Source of the DNA: Bacteroidota bacterium
GTDB taxonomy: Bacteria; Bacteroidota; Bacteroidia; Chitinophagales; Chitinophagaceae
DNA: 64,000 nucleotides
Direction of reading: 5' to 3'
Assembly: GCA_018267955.1 (NCBI GenBank)
Contig: JAFDXL010000010.1
Location: 124,001-188,000 of the forward strand
Shown here: positions 16,984 through 26,381 of the stretch, piece by piece
Position numbering within the stretch: the first letter of the stretch is position 1
Layout: each line of letters begins with the position of its first letter
The notes under the pieces: model-generated
Databases searched by the model: none
What the model was told of the DNA's origin: nothing
The model's input: the letters and a program-made list of their open reading frames with translations, nothing else
Program-made: the position numbers and the translations under genes

Positions 16984-19440
16984 ATGAATCTGAGAAGAAT
17001 TGTCAACTTACCGGTTTATCTATGGGCTTTTGTTGGATTAACATTATTGAGCTGCAATGTCACCAAAAATGTCCCCGATGGTAAATATCTCCTAAAGTCA
17101 AATACCCTGCACTTTAAGGTAGACCTGCCGCTTACAAAGAAAGGAGAACTCAAAAGCAATATTGAAAAGATAATCGTTCAGAAACCCAACAGCACCTTCC
17201 TGGGTATTCCTGTTAAATTGATCCGCTACAATACCGGTTATAAAAAATTCAGCGGAGACCCTCAAAACTACCAGATCAAAAATAAAACGGTCGAGCCACC
17301 GGTTATCTACGATAGTACTTTAAAAAAACGCACGGCTTTAAATATTCGCTCTTTCTTGTTTAACAAAGGCTTCTTTTATGCCACCGTTACAGATACTACC
17401 ATCCTTAAAAATAAGCGAGCCTACACCACTTACAATGTTGATGCCGGCACCAATTACCTCATCAACAAGGTAACCATTGATGTGGATGATAAGATCGCCG
17501 AGAAACTGGTGAATGAAAGTATGGATCTTACCATTCTTGCCCAGGGTGCCGATTTCTCTTACGACCTTTGCGAGCAGGAAAAAAGCCGCATTACCAATCT
17601 GCTGAGAGATTACGGATTTTACAACTTCACATCCGACAATGTGAGTTTTGTCCTTGATACCGTTAACAAGCAGTATTTCAGGGATATTGAAAACCCTTTT
17701 GAGAGCGCCATTAACTTTGTTGCCTTTCAAAAGAACAACAAAAAGCCAACGCTCGACGTCAATGTTGTTATTCGTGACAATGATGGCAATGCTTATAAAA
17801 GATATGGGATCAGAAGGGTTCGTGTAATGCCCGACTTCCAGACAGGCAAAGATTTCAGGGATCCTAACATGATACAAACTACTGTAGATAGTGTGCAGTT
17901 CAGATACCACAACCGTTATGTGCACGAGAATGTGATCTTGCAACACATGGTAGTGAAGCCCGGCAGGTACTATTCTCAAACAGAATACGATCAAACCCTA
18001 AGTCACATGAACGATCTTGGTGTTTTCTCATCCGTGCGTATGACGTACCGGCCCGATACCACCATTGATCCTTATTATGGCTACTGGCTAAATGCCAACC
18101 TGCTAATGTCGCCTGCAGATAAATACAACTACAATACAAGCTGGGAATTGTCGAATGGTACTACATACACTGCCGGTACCAACCTAACTTTGAGCCTGCG
18201 CAACAATAATTTTGGTAAAGGCGCAAACCTCCTTACCATGTCTGTAACAGGTGGGTTAGAAAGTTATTTTGACTCTTCCGATGCGCCATTTTTCCAGCAC
18301 TTTAAACTGCTCACCAAAACGGTAGGTGCCAACATCAGCCTCGATCTTCCAAAATTCCTGTTCCCAATCAGCCATAATAAAGTAAGTAGCGCCAACCTGC
18401 CACGTACTATTGTTAGCGTAGGCGCTAACCTGCTGGACAGGATCAACTATTTTAGGCTGCTAAATGTTTCTACCAGTTTTATGTATAAGTGGAGGGAAAC
18501 ACAAACCAAAACCTGGGAAATATCGCCCATATTTGTAAATAATATTTCTGTTCCTGCATCCCACATTACCCCGGCCTTCCAGCAGCGCCTGAATGAAAAC
18601 TCTTTCTTAAAAAACACTTATAGTTCTACACTCATCGAGGGTGAGAATATAGCATTTACGTATTCCGATAAAGAAAAGAAACACAGTCTTAATTATAACT
18701 ACCTGCGTGCCGGGGTAGAAGAAGCCGGTGGATTGCTTAAAAGCATTGGGTCGGTATTACCGCTGGAAAATGTTGCGCAATACCTTAAGTTCGATCTCGA
18801 TGCGCAACACTTTTTTACCTACGCGCATTCTACAATAGCAACCCGTTTCCTAACCGGTGTAGGTATACCGTATGGTAAAGAAACCAGCACGCTCCCCTAT
18901 ATCAAACAATACTTTGTAGGTGGTGCTTATAGCTTGCGCGGTTTCCGTATACGCACACTAGGCCCAGGTAGCAGTTATATCCCTGCAAGTACAGCAGGCA
19001 ATTCCGTAATCGACCGTACCGGTGATATTAAAATTGAAGCAACAACTGAATATCGTTTCGATATCGTGAAACTCTTCTCTGGTGCCATAAAAATGAACGG
19101 TGCTGTATTTGCTGATGCAGGTAATATTTGGTTAGCAGAACAATCTACAGGTTATCCCAATGGCAACTTTGATATGAAAGATATAGGGAATAATTTTTCG
19201 GCCCTCGCTGCCGATGCCGGCTTCGGTATCAGGCTAGACCTTTCCGGTTTCTTTATCTTTCGTATAGATGCAGCTTTCCCAATAAAAAAACCACTGTACT
19301 TTTCTGAAGCAGAAGCTGAAAGTATAGGATACAAATATTATGGTAAAGGTGGCTGGACCCTGGATAAGATAGACCCTGCATCCAGCGATTGGAGAAAAAG
19401 TGAGTTGGTGATCAACTTTGCAATAGGCTATCCTTTCTAA
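16984..19440 (+). CDS. tamL: TamL, lipoprotein BamA/TamA-family outer-membrane assembly protein
   Basis: This 818-residue Omp85 protein has a lipoprotein signal with lipobox LLSC (Cys24), which marks the Bacteroidota TamL branch rather than BamA. POTRA-like repeats fill about residues 30-390 (FNKGFFYATVTDTTI, YDQTLSHMNDLGVFSSVRMTY). A C-terminal 16-strand barrel follows, with the conserved lid-lock-type segment FVGGAYSLRGFRIRTLGPG and a terminal Phe (INFAIGYPF). With TamB it is thought to move lipids or fold proteins between the two membranes. Its partner tamB is about 40 kb away in this window. Confidence 0.92.
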   Translation: MNLRRIVNLPVYLWAFVGLTLLSCNVTKNVPDGKYLLKSNTLHFKVDLPLTKKGELKSNIEKIIVQKPNSTFLGIPVKLIRYNTGYKKFSGDPQNYQIKNKTVEPPVIYDSTLKKRTALNIRSFLFNKGFFYATVTDTTILKNKRAYTTYNVDAGTNYLINKVTIDVDDKIAEKLVNESMDLTILAQGADFSYDLCEQEKSRITNLLRDYGFYNFTSDNVSFVLDTVNKQYFRDIENPFESAINFVAFQKNNKKPTLDVNVVIRDNDGNAYKRYGIRRVRVMPDFQTGKDFRDPNMIQTTVDSVQFRYHNRYVHENVILQHMVVKPGRYYSQTEYDQTLSHMNDLGVFSSVRMTYRPDTTIDPYYGYWLNANLLMSPADKYNYNTSWELSNGTTYTAGTNLTLSLRNNNFGKGANLLTMSVTGGLESYFDSSDAPFFQHFKLLTKTVGANISLDLPKFLFPISHNKVSSANLPRTIVSVGANLLDRINYFRLLNVSTSFMYKWRETQTKTWEISPIFVNNISVPASHITPAFQQRLNENSFLKNTYSSTLIEGENIAFTYSDKEKKHSLNYNYLRAGVEEAGGLLKSIGSVLPLENVAQYLKFDLDAQHFFTYAHSTIATRFLTGVGIPYGKETSTLPYIKQYFVGGAYSLRGFRIRTLGPGSSYIPASTAGNSVIDRTGDIKIEATTEYRFDIVKLFSGAIKMNGAVFADAGNIWLAEQSTGYPNGNFDMKDIGNNFSALAADAGFGIRLDLSGFFIFRIDAAFPIKKPLYFSEAEAESIGYKYYGKGGWTLDKIDPASSDWRKSELVINFAIGYPF

Positions 19441-19445
19441 GCCTC

Positions 19446-19478
19446 TTTTGCCCATACGCAGCCGTTTTAATATCTTTG
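19446..19478 (+). promoter_or_regulatory. Full -33/-7 promoter of the arginase-family gene
   Basis: TTTTG at 19446-19450 and TATCTTTG at 19471-19478 are separated by 20 bases, fitting the Bacteroidota TTTG/TAnnTTTG promoter. The ATG at 19485 is six bases after the -7 box, so the message would be almost leaderless. Confidence 0.65.
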
Positions 19479-19484
19479 GCATAT

Positions 19485-20432
19485 ATGCGTAATATCAAGA
19501 TAATAGAAGTACGATCGGAAATAGGCGCAGGTACCCGCGGCGCTAGCCTGGGTGTAGATGCTATAAAGATCGCTGCTCTCGACTTCATGAGCAGCTTCTT
19601 TGTAAACTTCCCTACAGAACAGATAGAAAACGAAAACAAACTATTATACGAACCTGTAGCCTCCCCTTATGCCAAGCGTATACAAGGTGTTTATACCATG
19701 TATGATCGTGTGGCAAAAGCAGTATCAGATACATTAAAATCAGGGTTATTCCCCGTTGTTCTTGCGGGTGATCATAGCACAGCCGGCGGCACTATTGCAG
19801 GCATCAAAATGGCTAAGCCCAAAAATCGCCTTGGGGTAATATGGATCGATGCCCATGCAGATATGCATACACCATTCACCACGCCTTCAGGCAATTTACA
19901 CGGGATGCCTTTAGCTGCTGCTCTAGCTATGGATAATATCGAAAACCAGGTGCACCACCCTGACCCTGCAACAATCGACACCTGGAACAAACTAAAGAAC
20001 CTGGGAAAGATACAGCCGAAGATAAATCCAGAAGATATTGTATTCATCGCCCTCCGCGATTATGAGAAGGAGGAAGAATACCTGATAAAGAAGCACAACA
20101 TCAAGGTAATACCCGTGCAGGAAGTACGCCGTAAAGGTGTGGAGAACGTAGTTCGCCAAACATTACTGCACCTGAGCGGTTGTGATGACATCTATGTTTC
20201 TTTTGATGTAGATAGCCTGGATAGTTCTATATCCCGTGGTACTGGTACACCTGTAAGCAATGGGCTAAAAGAACGCGAGGCAGAAGATCTTATGGCTTCC
20301 TTCATGCAGAACCATAAAATTTGCTGCTTTGAGATCACAGAAGTAAATCCTACACTCGACAAAGAAAACCTGATGGCAGAGATAGCTTTTAATATCCTGC
20401 AGCGCAGTGTAAACTTATTATTAGTCAATTAA
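19485..20432 (+). CDS. Arginase/agmatinase/formimidoylglutamase family hydrolase
   Basis: This 315-residue ureohydrolase splits a guanidino- or formimino-group substrate with two Mn ions. All metal-binding motifs are present: AGDHST (His), WIDAHADMHTP (Asp, His, Asp) and SFDVDSLD (two Asp), followed by RGTGTPVSNGL. The usual DPxxxP after the last Asp pair is altered to DSSISR. The substrate (arginine, agmatine or formiminoglutamate) cannot be fixed from sequence, and no His or Arg catabolic genes are adjacent. The ATG at 19485 replaces the upstream TTG reading. Confidence 0.88.
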   Translation: MRNIKIIEVRSEIGAGTRGASLGVDAIKIAALDFMSSFFVNFPTEQIENENKLLYEPVASPYAKRIQGVYTMYDRVAKAVSDTLKSGLFPVVLAGDHSTAGGTIAGIKMAKPKNRLGVIWIDAHADMHTPFTTPSGNLHGMPLAAALAMDNIENQVHHPDPATIDTWNKLKNLGKIQPKINPEDIVFIALRDYEKEEEYLIKKHNIKVIPVQEVRRKGVENVVRQTLLHLSGCDDIYVSFDVDSLDSSISRGTGTPVSNGLKEREAEDLMASFMQNHKICCFEITEVNPTLDKENLMAEIAFNILQRSVNLLLVN

Positions 20433-20455
20433 GCAATTCACATAAACTTCAAAAT

Positions 20456-20479
20456 AAAGGGTGGCAATTGCCACTCTTT
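20456..20479. terminator. Bidirectional terminator between convergent genes
   Basis: AAAGGGTGGCAA pairs with TTGCCACTCTTT as a nearly perfect palindrome between the arginase-family gene and the convergent GldM-C-like gene. It could end transcripts from both sides. Confidence 0.75.
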
Positions 20480-20483
20480 ATCT

Positions 20484-20981
20484 TTATTTCGTAAGTACAA
20501 ATTTCATGAATTTTCCCGCTGCCCCCTTCCCCTCGGGTGATACAACGCTTATCTGGTCAAATATCACAGTATCGCCCGCTTTGCTGCGTTCAGGCACGTT
20601 CTTCTTCAAAAATGTTGTCAGGGTATCCCCATTACAAAACTCCGAAAGATAATCTACCAATATCATGGGGTTGCCAATGGAATCTTCATACAGGTTACGC
20701 TCACCGTAAGTAAACAGGAAATTGGATACTTTATAAGGCCTGCCGGCGGAGTCTTTTGATGTAACGCCCTGCAGCAATAAAGAATCAAACAGTTCTTTTG
20801 ATATCATGCCCGACGATAGATCGCTATTACCCAGGTATGTAGGTATAGGTTTAACCTTGGGCTTCATTTTAGATTTATCTTCTGTCTTAGCCTCTTCCTT
20901 TTTCTGCGACTGGGCTACCAGCGATGCAGTTGCGGCCATACAAAATACTGTCAGTGCAATTCTGGATACGTACTTGTTCAT
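20484..20981 (-). CDS. Small exported protein resembling the GldM C-terminal domain
   Basis: This 165-residue protein has a signal peptide (MNKYVSRIALTVFCMAATASLVAQ), a Lys/Glu-rich linker, then about 115 residues opening YLGNSDLSSGMISKELF. It ends AGDTVIFDQISVVSPEGKGA and KFMKFVLTK. The order of a short Gly segment, a core with a buried Cys, and a closing GD-x-V-x-FD-x-I plus P-x-GK strand pair resembles the last domain of GldM, the periplasmic shaft of the T9SS motor. Here that domain would stand alone. It follows valS by 10 bases on the same strand. The family match is by eye and only moderately certain. Confidence 0.6.
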   Translation of the reverse strand: MNKYVSRIALTVFCMAATASLVAQSQKKEEAKTEDKSKMKPKVKPIPTYLGNSDLSSGMISKELFDSLLLQGVTSKDSAGRPYKVSNFLFTYGERNLYEDSIGNPMILVDYLSEFCNGDTLTTFLKKNVPERSKAGDTVIFDQISVVSPEGKGAAGKFMKFVLTK

Positions 20982-20991
20982 TATTCCCAAT

Positions 20992-23622
20992 TTACAATAA
21001 ACTAAGACTTTCTTCTATCGCTTTTATTTTATCTTCTGCATCCTGCTTTTTCTTCCGCTCTACATGTATGATCTCCGGTTTGGCATTTTGCACAAAACGT
21101 TCGTTACCTAGTTTCTTCTCTACACTTTGTAAAAAGCCTTTAAGATAGTCCAGTTCCTTTTGCAATTGCTCACGTTGCATACCCGTGTCCATAGCAGCAC
21201 CTTCTGCCTGTATGTACAGTTTATCGGTCTGTACTACTATCGAGATAGAACCTTGCTTTGCTTCATTCGTAAAGCCTATCTCTGCGGCATTCACCTGCTT
21301 TCTCAATAAACTTTGTGTCAGCTCATAAAATGCATGGTGTTTCGTATCTATCCACAGCTTAATGGTATCTTTTGGTTTTACCTGGTTTTTGTTACGGGTA
21401 TCACGTACTGCGGTGATCAGCTCCTGCAGCATACTGCCATATTTCAGGGTATCTGCGTTTGGTGTTCCCTGTACTTGCAGCATTTGTATCAGCAAGTCAT
21501 TACCCTGAGGCCTTTCTCTTAGCTGGTGATATATTTCTTCCGTTACAAATGGCATATACGGATGTAACAATTGTAACAGTTGCTCATAGATAGCAACCGT
21601 CCGCTCGTACACATGCTGCGACATCGGTTGTTCAAATCCCGGTTTCACCCATTCCAGGTACCAGGAGCAGAAATCATCCCAAATCAATGAATAGATATTC
21701 TTCAGTCCTTCACTAAGCCTGAAGTCTTTCATCAGTTCATCAACTTGCTGCGCCACCTGTGCCAGCCTGTTCTCCATCCAGTCTATAGCAAAATGCACTT
21801 CGCCATCGCTTACATTTTCTGCTACACGGCCTTCCCAGCTTTTTACAAGCTTCAGCGCATTCCACATTTTATTGCAGAAGTTGCGGCCTTGCTCCAGCGC
21901 ACTTTCATCAAATAACAGATCATTACCGGCAGGTGCAGATATCATTACACTAAAGCGTACCGCATCAGCTCCAAAATCATCTATTAGTTGTAACAAGTCG
22001 GGCGAGTTACCCAGCGACTTACTCATTTTACGGCCCTGCTTATCGCGCACAACACCGGTAAAGTAAACCTTATCAAATGGCTTCTCTCCCATAAACTCAT
22101 ACCCGGCCATCACCATACGTGCTACCCAGAAGAAGATGATATCCGGTGCCGTTACCAATACACTGGTGGGATAATAATATTTAAGTTCCGCATTTTCAGG
22201 AGACTCATTCCAGCCAAATACCTGCATCGGCCATAGCCAGCTGCTAAACCATGTATCTAAAACGTCCTCATCCTGTTTTAGTTTACCGGTAGAAGCTTGT
22301 CCTGGTTTTTTCTGGTAGTATTCTTCGTATGCTTTTTCTTCTGATTCTGCTATGTACATATCCCCGTCCGCATCATACCATGCAGGTATGCGCTGTCCCC
22401 ACCATAGCTGGCGGCTGATGCACCAGTCTTTGATGTTCTCCATCCAGTGGCGATAGAGGTTTTTAAACTTAGCGGGATGAAACTCAACATTGTCGTTCAG
22501 CACGTTTTCCAATGCAGGCTTTGCCAGCTCCGGCATATTACACCACCATTGCATGCTCAGTCTCGGCTCTATTACTACATGCGTACGTTCAGAAAAACCT
22601 ACCTGGTTGGTATAATCTTCCTCCTTCACCAAATTACCTGCAGCTTCCAGGTCCTTCACTATTTTTTTACGTACCGCAAACCTGTCCTCACCAACATACA
22701 ATTGGGCCGCTTCACTCATCGTACCGTCTGCATTCAGTGTATCTATAACCTGCAATTTGTGTTTCAGGCCAAGGTTATAGTCATTGATATCATGCGCTGG
22801 TGTTACCTTCAATGCACCGGTACCAAATTCTATATCAATATAATCATCGGTAATGATGGGTATGCGGCGGTTGATCAACGGTACAAAGCAATACTTTCCA
22901 TGTAAATGTTTATATCGTTCGTCATCAGGATGCACGCATATAGCCGTATCGCCAAGAATTGTTTCCGGACGAACGGTAGCGATAGTGATGTATTCATCTG
23001 TACCACCATCTATCCTGTAACGTACATAGTATAGCTTTGAATTAGTTTGTTTATATACTACTTCTTCATCACTGAGTGCGGTCTTTGCCTGCGGGTCCCA
23101 GTTGATCATCTTTACGCCACGGTAGATATAGCCTTTGTTATATAGCTCTACGAACACACGTATTACCGAAGCATAATACTTATCCTCCATCGTAAACGCT
23201 GTTCTGTCCCAATCCAGCGAGCATCCCAGCCTTTTCAATTGTTGAAGGATGATGCCACCATACTTATCCTTCCATTCCCAGGCATATTTCAGAAACTCGT
23301 CGCGCGACAGTTTGTTTTTATCAATGCCTCTTTCTTTCAGCATGTTCACCACCTTAGCCTCAGTAGCAATAGATGCATGGTCGGTGCCCGGCACCCATGA
23401 TGTATTATAGCCGAGCATTTTGGCGCGGCGTATCAGTATATCCTGTACAGTATTATTTAGTGCATGGCCCATGTGCAGTACACCGGTAACGTTAGGTGGC
23501 GGCATCACAATTGTGTATGCCGGCCTGTCATCCGGTTTTGATGCGAAATATCCCGATTGGTTCCAATGCTCGTACCAATGCTGCTCCGATGCTTTAAAGT
23601 CAAAATTCTTACTCAGTTCCAT
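20992..23622 (-). CDS. valS: Valyl-tRNA synthetase
   Basis: This 876-residue class I aminoacyl-tRNA synthetase charges tRNA-Val in the cytoplasm. The HIGH signature is PNVTGVLHMGHALN (about residue 50), the editing domain holds the FGTGALKVTPAHDINDYN stretch, and KMSKS is DKQGRKMSKSLGNSPD. An anticodon-binding domain and a C-terminal coiled coil (QLQKELDYLKGFLQSVEKKL) complete it. The length matches the family. A -7 box is 20 bases upstream. The GldM-C-like gene begins just past its stop and may be read from the same message. Confidence 0.97.
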   Translation of the reverse strand: MELSKNFDFKASEQHWYEHWNQSGYFASKPDDRPAYTIVMPPPNVTGVLHMGHALNNTVQDILIRRAKMLGYNTSWVPGTDHASIATEAKVVNMLKERGIDKNKLSRDEFLKYAWEWKDKYGGIILQQLKRLGCSLDWDRTAFTMEDKYYASVIRVFVELYNKGYIYRGVKMINWDPQAKTALSDEEVVYKQTNSKLYYVRYRIDGGTDEYITIATVRPETILGDTAICVHPDDERYKHLHGKYCFVPLINRRIPIITDDYIDIEFGTGALKVTPAHDINDYNLGLKHKLQVIDTLNADGTMSEAAQLYVGEDRFAVRKKIVKDLEAAGNLVKEEDYTNQVGFSERTHVVIEPRLSMQWWCNMPELAKPALENVLNDNVEFHPAKFKNLYRHWMENIKDWCISRQLWWGQRIPAWYDADGDMYIAESEEKAYEEYYQKKPGQASTGKLKQDEDVLDTWFSSWLWPMQVFGWNESPENAELKYYYPTSVLVTAPDIIFFWVARMVMAGYEFMGEKPFDKVYFTGVVRDKQGRKMSKSLGNSPDLLQLIDDFGADAVRFSVMISAPAGNDLLFDESALEQGRNFCNKMWNALKLVKSWEGRVAENVSDGEVHFAIDWMENRLAQVAQQVDELMKDFRLSEGLKNIYSLIWDDFCSWYLEWVKPGFEQPMSQHVYERTVAIYEQLLQLLHPYMPFVTEEIYHQLRERPQGNDLLIQMLQVQGTPNADTLKYGSMLQELITAVRDTRNKNQVKPKDTIKLWIDTKHHAFYELTQSLLRKQVNAAEIGFTNEAKQGSISIVVQTDKLYIQAEGAAMDTGMQREQLQKELDYLKGFLQSVEKKLGNERFVQNAKPEIIHVERKKKQDAEDKIKAIEESLSLL

Positions 23623-23641
23623 GTGCTATGCTGTAAACATG

Positions 23642-23649
23642 CAAATATA
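23642..23649 (-). promoter_or_regulatory. Promoter -7 box upstream of valS
   Basis: The minus strand reads TATATTTG, an exact match to TAnnTTTG, 20 bases before the valS ATG. Confidence 0.6.
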
Positions 23650-23746
23650 ATATCTTATGCGGCTTCGCCTTTAAATAGACCGCATTGATTTAAGGTTTAC
23701 TAAACATACATTAAATATTTTAAGTATTTTTATTCAAATTCGATTG

Positions 23747-25315
23747 ATGAATAGAGTTTTACTTTCCATTGCTTTCTTACTATCTGCCTCCCCGGCAATT
23801 GCACAATCGCCTACATGGAGTGTAGACATTGCCCCTGTTTTATATAACAACTGCGTGAGTTGCCATAGAACGGGCGGCATTGCACCATTTGAACTGATGA
23901 CCTACCAGGGTGCGGTTAACAATGCTTTCGGCATGAAGTCGGCTACGCAAAAAAAGATAATGCCTCCCTGGCCACCGGATCCAACCTATAGCAGGCTGGC
24001 ACACGAACGGTTATTATCTCAGGGAGATATCGATAAGATTGCAGCTTGGGCCGATGCAGGTGCACCTGCGGGAGATCTGTCCAAGGCTCCGCCACAGCCT
24101 ACGTTCAGCAATAGTGGCGATATACAGGGCACGCCAGACCTGGTTGCTAAAATACCAACCTATACCTCCGCCGCGGCTAATGGCGATATTTATCAGTGCT
24201 TTGTAATACCAAGCGGATTGTCTGCCACAAAATACATCGCTGCCCTTGAGGCGGTTCCGGGCGATAGGAGCATCGTACACCACGTTTTGATATATGCCGA
24301 TACAACAGGTACCTGCGCTCACCTGGATGCTTTAGATCCTGCCCCGGGCTATACCAACTTCGGTGGTGTGGGCACGGATAAAGCCATTATGCTGGGAGGA
24401 TGGGTTCCCGGAACGGCCCCATTGATATTCCCTGCGGGGTTCGGCGTACAGTTACCTAAGAATGCAGACATCGTATTACAGATACACTACCCCGGCGGCA
24501 CGGCAGGCAAAGTAGACAGTACACAGGTAAGATTTTTCTTTTCCAATGCGTCAAACGTCCGCAATGTACATATCGACCCAATTTTAAATCATTTGCTTAA
24601 CATATCGCCTACATTGTTTATCCCTGCCAATCAAACGAAAACATTTACGGAACACCAGTTAATACCGATAGACGCCACCTTGCTGGGCATAGCCCCTCAC
24701 ATGCATCTATTGGGTAAAAACATTACCACGTTTGGGGTAACCAGTACAGGCGATACTCAGAAATATATTCGCATCAATAACTGGGATTTTCATTGGCAAG
24801 GCTTTTACCTGGTGCGCCGTATGGTAAAGATACCGGCCTTCACAACCGGCTATTCTGTAGCCTTGTATGATAATACAAATGCCAACCTGAGCAATCCGAA
24901 CAGTCCGCCCAAGGATGTAAGCGCCGGTGAGGCAACCACCGACGAAATGATGATCAATTATTTTATCTGGACGCCCTATAAGGCAGGTGATGAGAATATT
25001 GTAATTGATTCTACCTTCCCTGTAAGTATCAAAACACAGGGGCCGCTATATGGCAGTATTGAACTGTTTGAACCCTATCCCAATCCTGCAGCACAAGAGG
25101 TTACCATTAAGTTCTACTTACAGCAGGAAGACAATATTACCCTTGCGCTGTATGATCTTACAGGCAGAATGGTAAGGCAATGGATAACAAATAGGAAAGT
25201 AACACAGGGGTATCATGCCACTGCATACAACTTATCAGGATTGCCTCCGGGTAGCTATGTTATCAGGCTTACTACATCAGAAAAATCACTTACTCAAAAA
25301 CTGGTAATACAATAA
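23747..25315 (+). CDS. Secreted haem/copper-monooxygenase-like protein with T9SS sorting domain
   Basis: This 522-residue exported protein joins three parts. After a signal peptide (about 1-20) is a cytochrome c-like segment with the haem motif NNCVSCHRTGG. The centre resembles copper type II ascorbate-dependent monooxygenases (PHM/DBM fold), with His-rich copper-ligand-like motifs RSIVHHVLIYAD, VLQIHYPGG and GIAPHMHLLGKN. The last 75 residues are a type A T9SS sorting domain (PYPNPAAQEVTIKFY to LTQKLVIQ). It is probably a surface redox enzyme; the substrate is unknown. The ATG at 23747 replaces an upstream TTG. It is transcribed alone. Confidence 0.83.
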   Translation: MNRVLLSIAFLLSASPAIAQSPTWSVDIAPVLYNNCVSCHRTGGIAPFELMTYQGAVNNAFGMKSATQKKIMPPWPPDPTYSRLAHERLLSQGDIDKIAAWADAGAPAGDLSKAPPQPTFSNSGDIQGTPDLVAKIPTYTSAAANGDIYQCFVIPSGLSATKYIAALEAVPGDRSIVHHVLIYADTTGTCAHLDALDPAPGYTNFGGVGTDKAIMLGGWVPGTAPLIFPAGFGVQLPKNADIVLQIHYPGGTAGKVDSTQVRFFFSNASNVRNVHIDPILNHLLNISPTLFIPANQTKTFTEHQLIPIDATLLGIAPHMHLLGKNITTFGVTSTGDTQKYIRINNWDFHWQGFYLVRRMVKIPAFTTGYSVALYDNTNANLSNPNSPPKDVSAGEATTDEMMINYFIWTPYKAGDENIVIDSTFPVSIKTQGPLYGSIELFEPYPNPAAQEVTIKFYLQQEDNITLALYDLTGRMVRQWITNRKVTQGYHATAYNLSGLPPGSYVIRLTTSEKSLTQKLVIQ

Positions 25316-25320
25316 AAAAG

Positions 25321-25349
25321 CAAAGCGCGGGCCACGAACCTGCGCTTTG
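25321..25349 (-). terminator. Terminator of rnpB, also able to stop the convergent T9SS gene
   Basis: CAAAGCGC and GCGCTTTG form a strong stem. On the minus strand a run of six T follows, the correct order for rnpB; the convergent T9SS gene ends six bases away. Confidence 0.8.
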
Positions 25350-25369
25350 TCATTTAACCAAAACAACTA

Positions 25370-25727
25370 CAAACCCTTATAAGCCGGATTCTGTAATTCC
25401 GCCAGGCGGCGAAACGGTTATCATTTATCTTGCCTTACCATTGCTGGTAAGATCTAGCTGCCAACCCACGTACATCGGGCGAGCAGCCCTCTATCGTACG
25501 CCTATTTGGCATTACAGTGCGCAAGGTTTACCCCATATTGCAGTTACCTGCCTTATGCGTAGGCTCTTACCCTACGTTTTCACCCTTACCTCCGTTTCCG
25601 GAGGCGGTTATTTTCTGTGGCACTCTCTGTAGATGGTTGCCCATCCCCCACCCGTTAAGTGGTGCGCTGCTCTATACTGTCCGGACTTTCCTCTCCTGCA
25701 TGCGCAGCAGCGATAACCCGTGTTTGT
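25370..25727 (-). ncRNA. rnpB: RNase P RNA, bacterial class A
   Basis: This is the catalytic RNA of RNase P, which trims tRNA 5' leaders. On the minus strand the conserved 5' block GAGGAAAGTCCGGAC is followed by a stem and GGGTGGGGGATGGGCAACC. Near the 3' end are the conserved GGTAAGATAAATGATAACCG region and ACAGAATCCGGCTTAT. ACAAAC at the 5' end pairs with GTTTGT at the 3' end to close helix P1, which sets the limits to within a few bases. A consensus -7 box lies just upstream and a terminator just downstream. Reading frames across this region are shadows. Confidence 0.95.
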
Positions 25728-25735
25728 AGTCAATA

Positions 25736-25743
25736 CAAAATTA
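25736..25743 (-). promoter_or_regulatory. Promoter -7 box of rnpB
   Basis: The minus strand reads TAATTTTG, matching TAnnTTTG, eight bases before the first base of helix P1. The RNA end predicted from structure and the start predicted from the promoter agree. Confidence 0.65.
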
Positions 25744-25823
25744 ACGAAAAAAATCGCAGATATAAAAGCGGAAATGTATGTATAAGTATAACAAACAATA
25801 CTATCAACAAAGTTAAACAAGCT

Positions 25824-26381
25824 TTAAGTAAACATGTCTATTTGCATACTACGTCCGCTATGTTTTGCCTCATGTTCCAATAGCCACTTTTTCTTGGGTA
25901 ATCCGCCGCCATATCCTACCAGGCTGCCCTTATCCCCTATTACCCTATGGCAGGGCACAATGATGGCAATACCATTCTGGCCATTGGCAGTTCCTACAGC
26001 CCTGATGGCTTTTACGTCTCCTAAGAATAAAGATTGCTGCTTGTAGGACCTTGTTTCGCCATAAGGAATATCTAACAAGCCCTTCCATACTTTTTGCTGA
26101 AAGGGAGTTCCGATAAAATGTAAGGGCAGGTCAAATACCTGTCGTTGGCCGGCAAAATATTCATTCACTTGTTTCTCCAATTCGGTGATGTGCGGATGCT
26201 CGCCCTCTATAATATCCGCATTGCCAAGTCCTTCGATTATCCTTTTTTGTATCGCATCCATCATGCGGCGATATACAAAATCAAACAGGCAAATGCCCTC
26301 ATCCGTTACACCGGCACGCATTAGCCCCAGGGGTGTTTCAATATGCTTTATAACTAACTCTGCCATGGGTGTACAATTCAT
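25824..26381 (-). CDS. ogt: Methylated-DNA--protein-cysteine methyltransferase
   Basis: This 185-residue suicide repair enzyme removes alkyl groups from O6-alkylguanine onto its own Cys. The active site is IIVPCHRVIGDKGSLVGYGG and the DNA-binding helix region is GETRSYKQQSLFLGD. There is no N-terminal Ada regulatory domain, so it is Ogt-like. The ATG at 26381 gives MNCTPMAEL; a second ATG at 26366 (MAELVIKH) is equally possible. Its start overlaps the preceding hydrolase gene by 44 bases (29 with the shorter start), so the two are co-translated. Confidence 0.92.
   Translation of the reverse strand: MNCTPMAELVIKHIETPLGLMRAGVTDEGICLFDFVYRRMMDAIQKRIIEGLGNADIIEGEHPHITELEKQVNEYFAGQRQVFDLPLHFIGTPFQQKVWKGLLDIPYGETRSYKQQSLFLGDVKAIRAVGTANGQNGIAIIVPCHRVIGDKGSLVGYGGGLPKKKWLLEHEAKHSGRSMQIDMFT

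Noticed and set aside
25441-25883. Several short reading frames on both strands
   Set aside because: They lie across the RNase P RNA gene, whose conserved 5' and 3' elements and closing helix are clear.
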